From: CAZRIE01 sp964600075
GTDB taxonomy: Bacteria; Bacteroidota; Bacteroidia; Flavobacteriales; Flavobacteriaceae
NCBI GenBank assembly: GCA_964600075.1
Contig: CAZRIE010000003.1
Coordinates: 51,230 to 115,229 of the forward strand
Length of the DNA: 64,000 nucleotides
Reading direction: 5' to 3'
Positions 52,301 through 60,649 of the stretch are shown here, piece after piece. Position 1 is the stretch's first letter. The number at the start of each line of letters is the position of its first letter. Position numbers and translations under genes: made by a program. The notes under the pieces were generated by a model, which saw only the letters and a list, made by a program, of their open reading frames with translations, had not been told where the DNA came from and searched no databases.

Positions 52301-52690
52301 CCATTTGAAAACTATCCGGATCGCAAGACAGGTTCTAAAATTGGGGTTTATCGTTCTACCGTCGATGCGCAATATGTACCTTATATAAGACCACAGGAAA
52401 ATGGTAACAAGACCGATGTGAATTGGGTTCAAATGACGCAAGATGAAGGTTATGGGCTTCGGGTCGATGGCCACAAGCTCAATATATCAACACATAACTA
52501 TTCGCTCGAAAACCTTTCCAAAGCAACGCATACGAATGATATCAGAGACGCAGATTATGTTACCCTGAATATTGATTATAAAACTTCTGGTTTAGGGGGT
52601 TCTTCATTTAGGTACAACTTCTTGGAGAAGTATTTGCTAAAAGAAAAGGAATATAGCTACAGTTTTTGGCTTAGCCCTAGCAAACAATAG
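49328..52690 (+). CDS. GH2 beta-galactosidase with an internal transmembrane hairpin
   Basis: Large (1120 aa) exported family-2 glycoside hydrolase, LacZ type. Seen: signal peptide (IFVFLFLITCLVSIGQ), sugar-binding and immunoglobulin-like domains to about 340, the TIM barrel with acid/base E470 (WSLGNEAGYG) and nucleophile E562 (FCEYAHAQGNS), then domain 5 from about 780. Domain 5 is interrupted at residues about 900-967 by two hydrophobic helices (about 909-929 and 939-958) joined by the basic loop WRKIKRKW. After it the domain resumes normally (IGMQLQLPKTTQNISWYGRGPFENYPDRKTG). By the positive-inside rule the loop faces the cytoplasm, leaving both halves in the periplasm, so the enzyme would be tethered to the inner membrane. 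No polysaccharide-utilisation locus is adjacent. Confidence 0.93.
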   Translation: MNKSHSIFVFLFLITCLVSIGQETKRDWENPEIYAINKLEPHAYFIPFQDSESALSFNKSTSERYRLLNGQWNFKLIDNPDDTPDGFYAREFNTAAWDSITVPSNWQLQGFGKPIYVNMSMPFESNPPNVPQSGNETGLYRVNFELEKSWERDNTILAFEGVQSAFYLWVNGQKVGYSQGSMTTAEFDISKYIKVGKNNLAVEVIRWSDGSYLENQDFWRLSGIYRDVYLLRRPKTHIKDFQVVTDLDLLYKNAELKVDVILESAENSFGGILQTLLLDHNGERVAEQQIALNSRKVAVTIPVENPKKWNAETPNLYTLVINLEAEDGSMESIAKKIGFREVELKNGQILINGAVVLFKGVNRHEFDPKKGRALDENSMVQDIKMMKRYNFNSVRTAHYPNQARWYELCDEYGLYVMDEANLESHDLWMNYNKSPVKFPEWRNAIVARGVDMAQRDKNFASVVMWSLGNEAGYGPNLDAMSQAIRDLDLSDRPVHYESKDIGVGIKEIQEGGVLDMASGGMKMMENMGKPSKQDIGSSMYPMPNKAKEEALADAERPYIFCEYAHAQGNSTGHFKEFWDIFEKYPNMQGGFIWDWVDQGLLKTDANGTEFFAYGGDFGDDPNDGNFCINGLVFPNREPKPALEEVKKVQQFVKFEAIDLEAGRFKIKNHYYFQNLNFSEVRWKLEASGNTISKGTLAIDDLLPGDSLEIKLPIERISFEKDKDYYITIGLNLKEAQNWADIGHEIAWEQFGMSDADVKDITIVGSPITKKESGENILLENESFKVDFNKKTGLLENYSSQGKLLFQQGPAPNLWRAPTDNDRGADFMPFVVFNGKHWLNMGLDKMENTIDDFSITEVAPNELRIDVEGKLRSSTASFPYETTYTILGNGSIKTDHTIVPPKFFSAIAKMAFIGGLIGTLVMLGLLILLWRKIKRKWIRAFAMAIPLLLLLIAFGALFYGTKDYFDRKPLAKIGMQLQLPKTTQNISWYGRGPFENYPDRKTGSKIGVYRSTVDAQYVPYIRPQENGNKTDVNWVQMTQDEGYGLRVDGHKLNISTHNYSLENLSKATHTNDIRDADYVTLNIDYKTSGLGGSSFRYNFLEKYLLKEKEYSYSFWLSPSKQ

Positions 52691-52722
52691 CAAATAGGAT
52701 AATAATACTAATCACCCCCATT

Positions 52723-52909
52723 TTATGAAGCTACAATTTTAGGTTTGGCATAGCAATCACTCAATTCTTCAGAATCAATAGTAAGCTTTTGATTTCCATC
52801 TGCGATAACCTTTAGGCAAAATTACCGATTTAGCTACCGCATTTGTGAAAACTTGTACATTGGAGCATTTAGAACAGAAAAAAAATACAAAAGATTTAAC
52901 GAATTTCAT
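52723..52909 (-). pseudogene. Possible small CxxC protein, frameshifted
   Basis: From the ATG at 52909 a frame reads MKFVKSFVFFFCSKCSNVQV and ends in RRWKSKAYY at a TGA (52775). The neighbouring frame continues DSEELSDCYAKPKIVAS to a TAA at 52723, so one base change would give one 62-residue product with a CSKC metal site. Both parts read like protein, but the region is short and no family was recognised. It lies between lacZ and the TraB-domain gene. Confidence 0.3.
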
Positions 52910-52979
52910 CAGTTTCGGGTTCTGATGCGTAAAGATAAATTCAAGATGCTGAATGTGTCCAAAATTCGATAAGAGGTTT

Positions 52980-55900
52980 TTAGTACCCATGAAACCCATA
53001 TCTCCCGCCATGACCATTAGGCCGATACACTTGCGCGCGCTGCCGGTCTTTGAGCAAAAATTCTTCCGTAACAAAACCGATGACTGCTGTGTCGGTATCG
53101 GTATCTTCGATGCGCATACCCCCGTTTTCGTAAAAGGGTTTGGTCTGAAGGCCCTTTTCGTTTTCGAAAACCAATACATGCATATTGAAATTCTTATCGG
53201 AGTCTTGGTTATCCCTTTTCTTGAAATAATAACCTGTCAGTTGCTTACCATCGTATTGTAATGGTATTAGGGTAACAAATTCGACGGAATCTTTTTCAGC
53301 GTTGTAGGGACTGCCCTGAAAGAGTAAAGCTTCTGCCAGGTATTTTTGTGATTTATAAGCTTGCGGAAACAGATTCAACTTCCCAACAGCCTTGAATTTA
53401 CTGAACAATGCTAATCGACCATTGGTATCGGCCGCCAGGTCGGAGAGCTCTTTTTGTGGTATGAATTCATTGTTCTTGGCCAAAAGGGCGAAGTAGGCCG
53501 TTCGTATTTGTGGAGCTTCAACCAAGTGCAATTGATCGAAGAATTGTTGTACCGCTTTCTCCTTGATGAACGGATATAATAAAAGAACGTAATCTTCAAG
53601 TACACCAATATCCCTTCGTGCTGTTCTTGGGTTATAGAAATCTTTGTTTGTGGCAGAGAGGTCCTTGCCCAATTGGCGTTTCAGGTAAATCTTGGCATCG
53701 TTTAGAATCTGGGTCTTGTATTTTTTATAGCGCTTTGGTTTAATGGTTCCATTGGCCTGTAATTCGGCCAGCAGTGAAAAAATGGGCGCTTTGTATTCTG
53801 AAATCGTACTATAATCGAGCAACTTTGGGAATAGCTTTTTGGCTAAGGGCAAGCTATCACGGTACGGCCGAAAAATAAGACTGATCTGAAAGGTATTGGA
53901 AAGTAAGGGCAAGTCTATTTCCATCAATTCCATTAACAGGTGCATGGAAGTTTCGTCCAATTTTTTTGAAATGGCCCATAAAATTTGGGCCTGCGCAGTA
54001 GAATTATTATACGACTTGGTATAAAAATCTTTATAAAATGGCATAACATCCACCCCAAGTTCATCTAATTTTTCAATAAGATAAGACTGTATTTGGCGCT
54101 GACCTCTGTCAAACTCAAATTCGGAGATGTAGAATTTCAGCGAATCGGCATGTTTTTTATCAAATTTCAAATAGCGATGACCCTCGAGTACGATACTGTT
54201 GTTTTCGCGAAGGGCCGCAAAGAATTCAGGCACCTTGTCCTCAAAAATATTCCTTCCAATAACGGTATCGTTGGGTTTGAAATTTTCAAAGAATTCCGTT
54301 ACGAACCGACTTGGTTTTTCTAGGGTATCGATGACCGTTTTCAGCTCGTACAGCAACCCATCCTTTATAATGTTTTTGACCAAAATACCACGTGTACTTG
54401 CCGTATCGGTTAGGGTAAGTTGCATTTCATAGTAACCTTCGGGCGAGGTTTTAATCCGCTCGTTTACAATATGGAATGTCTTATGGGCATACAGTTTTTT
54501 TCGTTGGGCCCAGGCAGAATCTAAATTACGGAACATCAAAAAATCATGTGATTTGTTCAGTTCGACCGTAATGGCCTCTTCGTTTTTATTACGGTAGATC
54601 GTTTTTTTGTGAAAAGGCTCATAGGGCATTAGTTTAGGGGCGCCGTTTTGGTAACTAGTGCTGCTTTCTACAAATTTTGGTGGCTTTACTGTGCTTACCG
54701 TGCTGAAATAAAGGGCCGTGTCTATCACCTTTTTGAATGGTGCTGCATAGGTAGGTTCTTTTAATCGGAAGGAGTTGAAAAATTCCTGAGCTTCATTTTT
54801 ATAGTTAGAAAGAGTGCCCAAAAGATAATATTCCCCACGGTGAAAAGTTGTCATCAAATATAAACGTTTGCCCGAAACGGAATCGAATGTGGCCGATGAG
54901 ATAAGTCTTTTCTTTTTAAAACCGTCGTAATCCGGCTTTAGTCTTAAATCTTGGTAAAACCGTTTTTGGATTTGCTTTAGTTCAAAAGTGTCTACTTCGA
55001 TAAACCCGAAATCGTTCAAAACGGATTTTCGCAGAAAATAATACGAATCGGAGGTTTTGTTATAGCCCTCAATCCAACGGTCACCGTTTCTGCTTTGGTT
55101 CGTAAAACTGTATAGCGGTGGCATTTGCACCTCAAAATCTTGAAAATCAGAAGAAAGACTCACCTTATTTCCTTCACGGTCTTTGAATTTTAGGCTATCG
55201 AATATCCTATCGGAATGTTGTGTGACATAATCCCCTTCTCCACCCATTTTAATGATGATTATTTCCAAGGGTGTTTTAAAAATGTGGTAACGTTGGTGGT
55301 CTCCGTTTTTTAATTGGTTCTTAATATCTAGCCCATAAAAACCATCCTTTTCTATAGATTTCTTCTCCAATAGCTGCCCAGGGATATTTTCAAAAAGAAG
55401 TTTGTCGATATCCTCTAAAGAAAATGAGGCATTCTGTTTTAAAAAGGAGTGTGTAGGAATTCGATTGATGACCACAAAACTACCATTGGCCAAATCAGGA
55501 GAAACATAAGTCGTCTTACCCATATCAGAAACCGGATAGAGTTTGTTCGGAAGCTGCATGGTAAAAAAGCCATCCTCGGGACCAAAAGTAAGATACTCGT
55601 TCTCTCGCTTCTTGGCTTCAAAATTGAGTTTCAGTTGTTTTCCCTTCGAGGTTGCTTTTGACAACAAGGGCTTGACGGTATAGCCCTTTTTTCGTAGCAG
55701 GTCGATAACACCCTGTTCACCCGGTAAATGTGCCGCACCGATACCTGCAAAGACCTTTCCTTTTCGCATTACGGAATCTAAACGCTGGGCCATATTGGCG
55801 TTGCGTATATACAGCATATTTTTCATATAATGATCGGTGTGCATCGCCCTGTCGATAGAATCCAGCAGGGTAATATTCCGTTCGCGATAGGCATCTTGCA

Positions 55901-56504
55901 ACAAAAACATGGGGTCTGATTGCTGCATTCTTTTTTGCAACCATTCGTCTGGCTTTTGCTTCATGGCATTCATGCTGGCACGGCCGACCAAGGTGGCCGC
56001 TTCCTCCAAGTCTTCCAATGCAATGATGGGTTTATCGAATTTTTTTCCCGCCTGGTAAATAAACATGTCAAGATAAGTTTCCTCTTCAAAATTTTGGGAA
56101 AATTCATTGGTACGGTACAGAATATTGTTGACGATTCGGTCTTCATAGGCAAGGTATGCGCCTAAAAGCTCTTTTCGTGGATTTTCGACCCTAAACGAAT
56201 GTGCATAAAAACCTTTGGTGACGAACCCGCTGGCATGGCCATAAGCGATATTGCCCATCAGGTTACTGCTTTCAAGCCATAGTCCTGGGTCTGATTCTAA
56301 AGCGACCATCTCACTTTGATCCAATGCTTCGTAAAAAACGTCATCTAAACGAAATGCGATTTTCTTGCTCACATGCATAGTGCCGTAGAGATAGGAGGTC
56401 TTTTCAAGCCCATTACCCGAAATTTCCCAGAGCAGGCTGTTTTCCTTTTGCCCAAAAATTGGAAAAGATAGAATTGATAGTAATATAAAAAGTACAAAAC
56501 GCAT
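52980..56504 (-). CDS. Very large TraB/GumN-domain protein
   Basis: 1174 residues from the ATG at 56504 (MRFVLFILLSILSFPIFGQ, signal peptide). The frame extends to 56615, but that part lacks sense. Residues about 22-290 form a TraB/GumN/PrgY domain: SYLYGTMHVS (GxxH, about 41-44) and FAGIGAAHLPGEQGVIDLLRKKGY (second GxxH). The remaining ~880 residues are not recognised. They include a long beta-rich and helical segment with many KK/DF pairs and LLMELMEIDLPLL-type helices. TraB/GumN proteins are putative metalloproteases of peptide quorum signals. Ordinary GumN proteins are about 300 aa, so this is a much extended form. Confidence 0.8.
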   Translation of the reverse strand: MRFVLFILLSILSFPIFGQKENSLLWEISGNGLEKTSYLYGTMHVSKKIAFRLDDVFYEALDQSEMVALESDPGLWLESSNLMGNIAYGHASGFVTKGFYAHSFRVENPRKELLGAYLAYEDRIVNNILYRTNEFSQNFEEETYLDMFIYQAGKKFDKPIIALEDLEEAATLVGRASMNAMKQKPDEWLQKRMQQSDPMFLLQDAYRERNITLLDSIDRAMHTDHYMKNMLYIRNANMAQRLDSVMRKGKVFAGIGAAHLPGEQGVIDLLRKKGYTVKPLLSKATSKGKQLKLNFEAKKRENEYLTFGPEDGFFTMQLPNKLYPVSDMGKTTYVSPDLANGSFVVINRIPTHSFLKQNASFSLEDIDKLLFENIPGQLLEKKSIEKDGFYGLDIKNQLKNGDHQRYHIFKTPLEIIIIKMGGEGDYVTQHSDRIFDSLKFKDREGNKVSLSSDFQDFEVQMPPLYSFTNQSRNGDRWIEGYNKTSDSYYFLRKSVLNDFGFIEVDTFELKQIQKRFYQDLRLKPDYDGFKKKRLISSATFDSVSGKRLYLMTTFHRGEYYLLGTLSNYKNEAQEFFNSFRLKEPTYAAPFKKVIDTALYFSTVSTVKPPKFVESSTSYQNGAPKLMPYEPFHKKTIYRNKNEEAITVELNKSHDFLMFRNLDSAWAQRKKLYAHKTFHIVNERIKTSPEGYYEMQLTLTDTASTRGILVKNIIKDGLLYELKTVIDTLEKPSRFVTEFFENFKPNDTVIGRNIFEDKVPEFFAALRENNSIVLEGHRYLKFDKKHADSLKFYISEFEFDRGQRQIQSYLIEKLDELGVDVMPFYKDFYTKSYNNSTAQAQILWAISKKLDETSMHLLMELMEIDLPLLSNTFQISLIFRPYRDSLPLAKKLFPKLLDYSTISEYKAPIFSLLAELQANGTIKPKRYKKYKTQILNDAKIYLKRQLGKDLSATNKDFYNPRTARRDIGVLEDYVLLLYPFIKEKAVQQFFDQLHLVEAPQIRTAYFALLAKNNEFIPQKELSDLAADTNGRLALFSKFKAVGKLNLFPQAYKSQKYLAEALLFQGSPYNAEKDSVEFVTLIPLQYDGKQLTGYYFKKRDNQDSDKNFNMHVLVFENEKGLQTKPFYENGGMRIEDTDTDTAVIGFVTEEFLLKDRQRAQVYRPNGHGGRYGFHGY

Positions 56505-56671
56505 ATTGATGTATTGGCCGTACGCTTTGCGCCGTAAGCCACCCCCTTTTATGGGGGCGTATGGCGATATGCGCAGGGCGGTAAGGATTTTCAGTACAAA
56601 AATAAGGAAGTACACATAGTCGAATATCCCTAAAAACCGTTAAAAATAGACACTGGTAAAGGGTATAACGG

Positions 56672-57748
56672 CTATTCTTGGGACGTATTTTTTGTCGTGT
56701 CGCAATTTTCGACATACAAGCGTGTATGCGCCAAACTCTTCGGATGGTTTTGCTGAAGGAACAAAATCAATTTTTCACGAACGAGCACGCGCAAGTCCCA
56801 CGCGGTGGGAGAATCTTTAGCGCTCATCAGGGCACGGATTTCTATATGTTGCGGCTTTGAGTCGGTTACTTGCAGTACGTTCACTTTGCGGTCCCATAGA
56901 TCTGTGCTATTAAGAATTCGAGTGAGTTCTTCTCGCAGAGCATCAAATGGCACGTTGTAATCAGTATACAGAAAAACAGTCCCTAAAATATCCGAAGACG
57001 ATTTGGTCCAGTTTTGAAAGGGTTTTTCGATAAAATAGGTAGTAGGCACAATTAAGCGCCTTTTGTCCCAGATATTAACAACCACATAGGTCAGAAAAAT
57101 TTTTTCGATGCGACCCCATTCCCCTTCAACGATGACCACATCGTCGATCTTTATCGGCTGAGCTATTGCTATTTGTATACCGGCCAGAATGGTACCGATC
57201 ATCTTCTGTGCGGAAAAGCCGATAATGATACCCGCAACACCAGCGGAGGCAAAGATGCTCACGCCGATTTCACGAATGCCTTCAAAGCTCATCAGGGAAA
57301 TACTTACGGCTAAGATAATGATGATAAAAATTATGATACGCTCGAGAATATCGAATTGTGTAGTGACTTTTCTAGCGTGTAGGTTATCGGTAGTGTCTAC
57401 ATCATATTTCTTGATAATATGATGTTTTGTAATTTTTATGATACTCAGCAATAGCCAAGTAAAGGCGAAGATAAATAGGAGGGTACTAGATTTACGAAAC
57501 CAGTACGCATAGTCGCCCAGCCCAATAATAGCACGAAGTGATTCCATTCGAATCAATATGGATAGCAAGAGAAGAAATATGGGGCTACTGACCCTTTTTA
57601 CCGCTTCTAACGGAATCAGATATTTCGGATTCTTGCCCAGTCGTCTCAAAAGTTTAAGCAGCAAAAAGTAGACGATAAGCAGCCCTATTAAAATACCGAT
57701 AACGTAAAGCAGTTCACTACTGTTTTCACTGAAAAAATCGTTTAGCAT
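56672..57748 (-). CDS. Small-conductance mechanosensitive channel (MscS family)
   Basis: 358 residues. Seen: about five transmembrane helices (LLYVIGILIGLLIVYFLLLKLL; VSSPIFLLLLSILIRM; SSTLLFIFAFTWLLLSIIKI; IIIFIIIILAVSISLMSF), the pore helix GVSIFASAGVAGIIIGFSAQKMIGTILAGIQIAI, then the beta domain QPIKIDDVVIVEGEWGRIEKIFLTYVVVNIWDKRRLIVP and a mixed C-terminal domain. A channel that opens on membrane tension to release solutes. Upstream of the TraB gene on the same strand with a 167-bp gap. Confidence 0.93.
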   Translation of the reverse strand: MLNDFFSENSSELLYVIGILIGLLIVYFLLLKLLRRLGKNPKYLIPLEAVKRVSSPIFLLLLSILIRMESLRAIIGLGDYAYWFRKSSTLLFIFAFTWLLLSIIKITKHHIIKKYDVDTTDNLHARKVTTQFDILERIIIFIIIILAVSISLMSFEGIREIGVSIFASAGVAGIIIGFSAQKMIGTILAGIQIAIAQPIKIDDVVIVEGEWGRIEKIFLTYVVVNIWDKRRLIVPTTYFIEKPFQNWTKSSSDILGTVFLYTDYNVPFDALREELTRILNSTDLWDRKVNVLQVTDSKPQHIEIRALMSAKDSPTAWDLRVLVREKLILFLQQNHPKSLAHTRLYVENCDTTKNTSQE

Positions 57749-57975
57749 ATCACTTGTATTTGGTGTTCGTAGAATAGTAAAAATTTACGGCTTTTGTTGA
57801 TAACTCACGTCTAAAATTGATACAATCTATAGTAGTATCAAAAAGTATTTCTAGGATATGACAGCAGGATACTTTTCAAGCCTTATTTTTGCTAATGGTT
57901 TCACCCTACTCTCACACTAAATGAAGTCGAAGGGTTTATGAAATCTAGATGTTTTAACGGTTCAAGGCATAAAAA

Positions 57976-57998
57976 GATTCCCGCCTTCGCTGGAATGA
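57976..57998. repeat. REP-like palindrome before hemH
   Basis: GATTCCCGCCTTCGCTGGAA (TGA): inverse copy of the element at 44234. It lies 20 bp before the hemH start. Confidence 0.6.
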
Positions 57999-58017
57999 AA
58001 AAAAATTGAAGCTATCT

Positions 58018-59049
58018 ATGAAAGGAGTACTACTTGTAAATTTAGGTTCGCCTGACAGCCCTACGGCGAAAGACGTCAAGCCTTATCTCGATGAATTTTT
58101 GATGGACGAACGCGTTATTGACGTGCCAAAAATCTTACGGAACATTTTGGTACGCGGCATCATTCTTCAGACAAGGCCCAAAAAATCGGCCAAGGCTTAC
58201 GCTAAAATCTGGTGGGACGAGGGCTCTCCCTTAATCGTTATCTCCAAACGATTTGCCAAGAAATTGAAAGCACATACCGAAATGCCCGTAGCTCTCGGAA
58301 TGCGTTACGGCACTATAACGATTAAAAATGCTTTGCAAGAATTAAATGATAAGGGGGTTGACGAAGTTTTAGTGGTGCCGCTTTACCCTCATTATGCCAT
58401 GTCATCTTATGAAACCGTTGTTGTCAAGGTGATGGAGGAACAAAAACAATTTTTCCCAGAAATGCAATTGACGACGCTTCCGGCCTTCTACAAAAATTCT
58501 GATTATATCAAAGTGCTCTCGCAAAGCATTGCCGAAGGATTGGAAGACTTCGAATACGACCACATTCTTTTCTCCTATCATGGTATTCCCGAAAGGCATA
58601 TTCGAAAATCGGACCCGACAAAATACCATTGCAAAATCGATGGAAGCTGTTGCAGTATAAATTCCGTAGCGCACAATACCTGTTACAGACATCAGGTGTA
58701 TGAAACGACTGAATTGGTAAAAGCGGAATTACAACTCCCTGAAGAAAAAGTGAGCTCTTCGTTTCAATCGCGGTTGGCAGGTGACCCGTGGTTGAAACCC
58801 TATACCGACTATGAATTCGAACGTTTGGCCAAGGAAGGGAAAAAACGTTTGGCCGTTATTACCCCTGCCTTCGTAAGCGACTGTTTAGAGACTTTAGAAG
58901 AAATCGCCATGGAAGGCAAAGAACAGTTCGAGGAAGCAGGTGGAGCCGACTACAAACACATACCCTGTCTAAACGATAGCGACGATTGGGCTAAAGTGAT
59001 GGCGAAGTGGGTGAATACGTGGGAAGCATCTGGGCAATTACCTATGTAA
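58018..59049 (+). CDS. hemH: Ferrochelatase
   Basis: Inserts Fe2+ into protoporphyrin IX (or coproporphyrin III) as the last or next-to-last heme step. 343 aa from ATG 58018 (MKGVLLVNLGSPDSP); the TTG at 58006 adds four residues with no merit. Seen: catalytic H188 in FSYHGIPERHI, and PAFVSDCLETLEEIAMEG. A cysteine-rich segment follows H188: C205, C211, C212, C222 (HCKIDGSCCSIN...NTCYRHQ), suggesting a possible Fe-S cluster or disulfides. Located away from the main hem operon. Confidence 0.94.
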   Translation: MKGVLLVNLGSPDSPTAKDVKPYLDEFLMDERVIDVPKILRNILVRGIILQTRPKKSAKAYAKIWWDEGSPLIVISKRFAKKLKAHTEMPVALGMRYGTITIKNALQELNDKGVDEVLVVPLYPHYAMSSYETVVVKVMEEQKQFFPEMQLTTLPAFYKNSDYIKVLSQSIAEGLEDFEYDHILFSYHGIPERHIRKSDPTKYHCKIDGSCCSINSVAHNTCYRHQVYETTELVKAELQLPEEKVSSSFQSRLAGDPWLKPYTDYEFERLAKEGKKRLAVITPAFVSDCLETLEEIAMEGKEQFEEAGGADYKHIPCLNDSDDWAKVMAKWVNTWEASGQLPM

Positions 59050-59120
59050 CGTAGTATTGGCAATACGCAATATGCCGAGCGCAATACGTAAAAAAGCGTA
59101 CGGCGACCTAGCGAAAAAAA

Positions 59121-60497
59121 ATGGCGAAAGTATCCGCAGAAAAACTTGGCTCCGAACCCATTGGGCAATTATTAATCAAACAAGCGGTGCCAGCTTCCAT
59201 CGGTATTTTGGTCATGTCGCTCAATATTTTGGTCGACTCTATTTTTGTGGGCAATTGGATCGGATCCATCGCGATTGCCGCCATCAATGTTGTACTTCCC
59301 GTTTCTTTTTTTATCGGGGCTTTGGGTATGGCCATCGGTATTGGCGGATCAAGCATTATTTCCCGCGCTTTGGGTGCCGATAACCATGCCAAGGCCGTAA
59401 AGACCTTCGGCAACCAGATTACCCTGACCCTTTTGATTACCATTTCGATGGTGTGGGTGGGGCTTTATTTTGTCGATTTCTTGATTCCTGCCTTTGGAGG
59501 AAAGGGAACAATCTTTGAGCCAGCCAAAATATACTACACTATTGTACTCTACGGAATTCCTTTTTTAGCCCTTTGTATGATGGGCAATACCGTAATTCGG
59601 GCCGAGGGGAAACCAAAATTTGCCATGATAGCCATGATTATTCCTTCCGTGGGAAACCTGGTGATGGATTATGTATTCATCTACATTTTCGATTGGGGCA
59701 TGACAGGCGCGGCATGGGCGACAACTATCGGGTACGTACTTTGCTTTGGTTATATTCTGTACTTTTTTCTTTCCAAAAATTCGGAGCTAAAACTAACGCG
59801 GCATTGTTTCAAACTAGATTTGCCTATCGTTAAGGAAATCGGTTCTTTGGGTTTTGTGACTCTGGCAAGGCAGGCCACTACCAGTGTTGTATATCTTCTC
59901 ATGAATAATATACTCTTCGGTCTTGGAGGTGAGGCTATGGTCGCGGTATATGCGATTATTGGCCGAATGTTAATGTTCGCCCTGTTCCCGGTCTTTGGAG
60001 TTACACAGGGCTTTCTGCCCATAGCGGGCTTTAACTATGGGGCAAAAAAATATGCACGGGTACGGGAATCCATCACTACCGCGATTAAATATGCAGCACT
60101 TTTAGCTGCTATCGTCTTTGTGGGGTTGATGGTTTTTCCCCAGGAAATCGCATCGCTCTTTTTAAGCGATAGGCCTGGCCAATCTGCTCATGACCTTGCC
60201 GCCAATGCCTATGTGATGGCACATATTCCCTTGGCGATGCGCTTGGTTTTTGCCGCGACGCCTATTATTGCTCTACAATTGATCGGAGCTGCCTATTTTC
60301 AAGCTATTGGAAAGGCCGTTCCCGCATTGCTTTTGACCTTGTCAAGGCAGGGCTTCTTTTTTATTCCCCTTATTTTGATTTTGCCCAACTATATGGGTGA
60401 ACTAGGGGTTTGGCTATCTTTTCCTATTGCGGACGTATTGGCCACTCTTGTAACGGGGTATTACTTGAGAAAGGAAATCTTGGGGACATTGGTGTAA
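59121..60497 (+). CDS. MATE family efflux transporter
   Basis: Inner-membrane Na+ or H+-driven multidrug exporter. Seen: 458 aa, about twelve helices in two halves. The start (EPIGQLLIKQAVPASIGILVMSLNILVDSIFVG) and the IGGSSIISRALGADNHAKAVKTFGN loop match the NorM/DinF class. The second half has FVTLARQATTSVVYLLMNNILFGLGG and GFLPIAGFNYGAKKYARVRESITTAIKYA. 71 bp after hemH, same strand, with a short degenerate repeat (CAATACG...) between. Confidence 0.93.
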   Translation: MAKVSAEKLGSEPIGQLLIKQAVPASIGILVMSLNILVDSIFVGNWIGSIAIAAINVVLPVSFFIGALGMAIGIGGSSIISRALGADNHAKAVKTFGNQITLTLLITISMVWVGLYFVDFLIPAFGGKGTIFEPAKIYYTIVLYGIPFLALCMMGNTVIRAEGKPKFAMIAMIIPSVGNLVMDYVFIYIFDWGMTGAAWATTIGYVLCFGYILYFFLSKNSELKLTRHCFKLDLPIVKEIGSLGFVTLARQATTSVVYLLMNNILFGLGGEAMVAVYAIIGRMLMFALFPVFGVTQGFLPIAGFNYGAKKYARVRESITTAIKYAALLAAIVFVGLMVFPQEIASLFLSDRPGQSAHDLAANAYVMAHIPLAMRLVFAATPIIALQLIGAAYFQAIGKAVPALLLTLSRQGFFFIPLILILPNYMGELGVWLSFPIADVLATLVTGYYLRKEILGTLV

Positions 60498-60649
60498 TCG
60501 GTAATCAGCCTAAAGTATAAAGAAAGGGCGAATTCTATTTCAAACTAGGACTGTATTACATACCCCTATCTAAACAGATACCTTTTTTAGTTCTTTCCCT
60601 TGACAGGGGAAGGAACCCGTCTAACTTTATTCCTCCTACAATGAAAATA

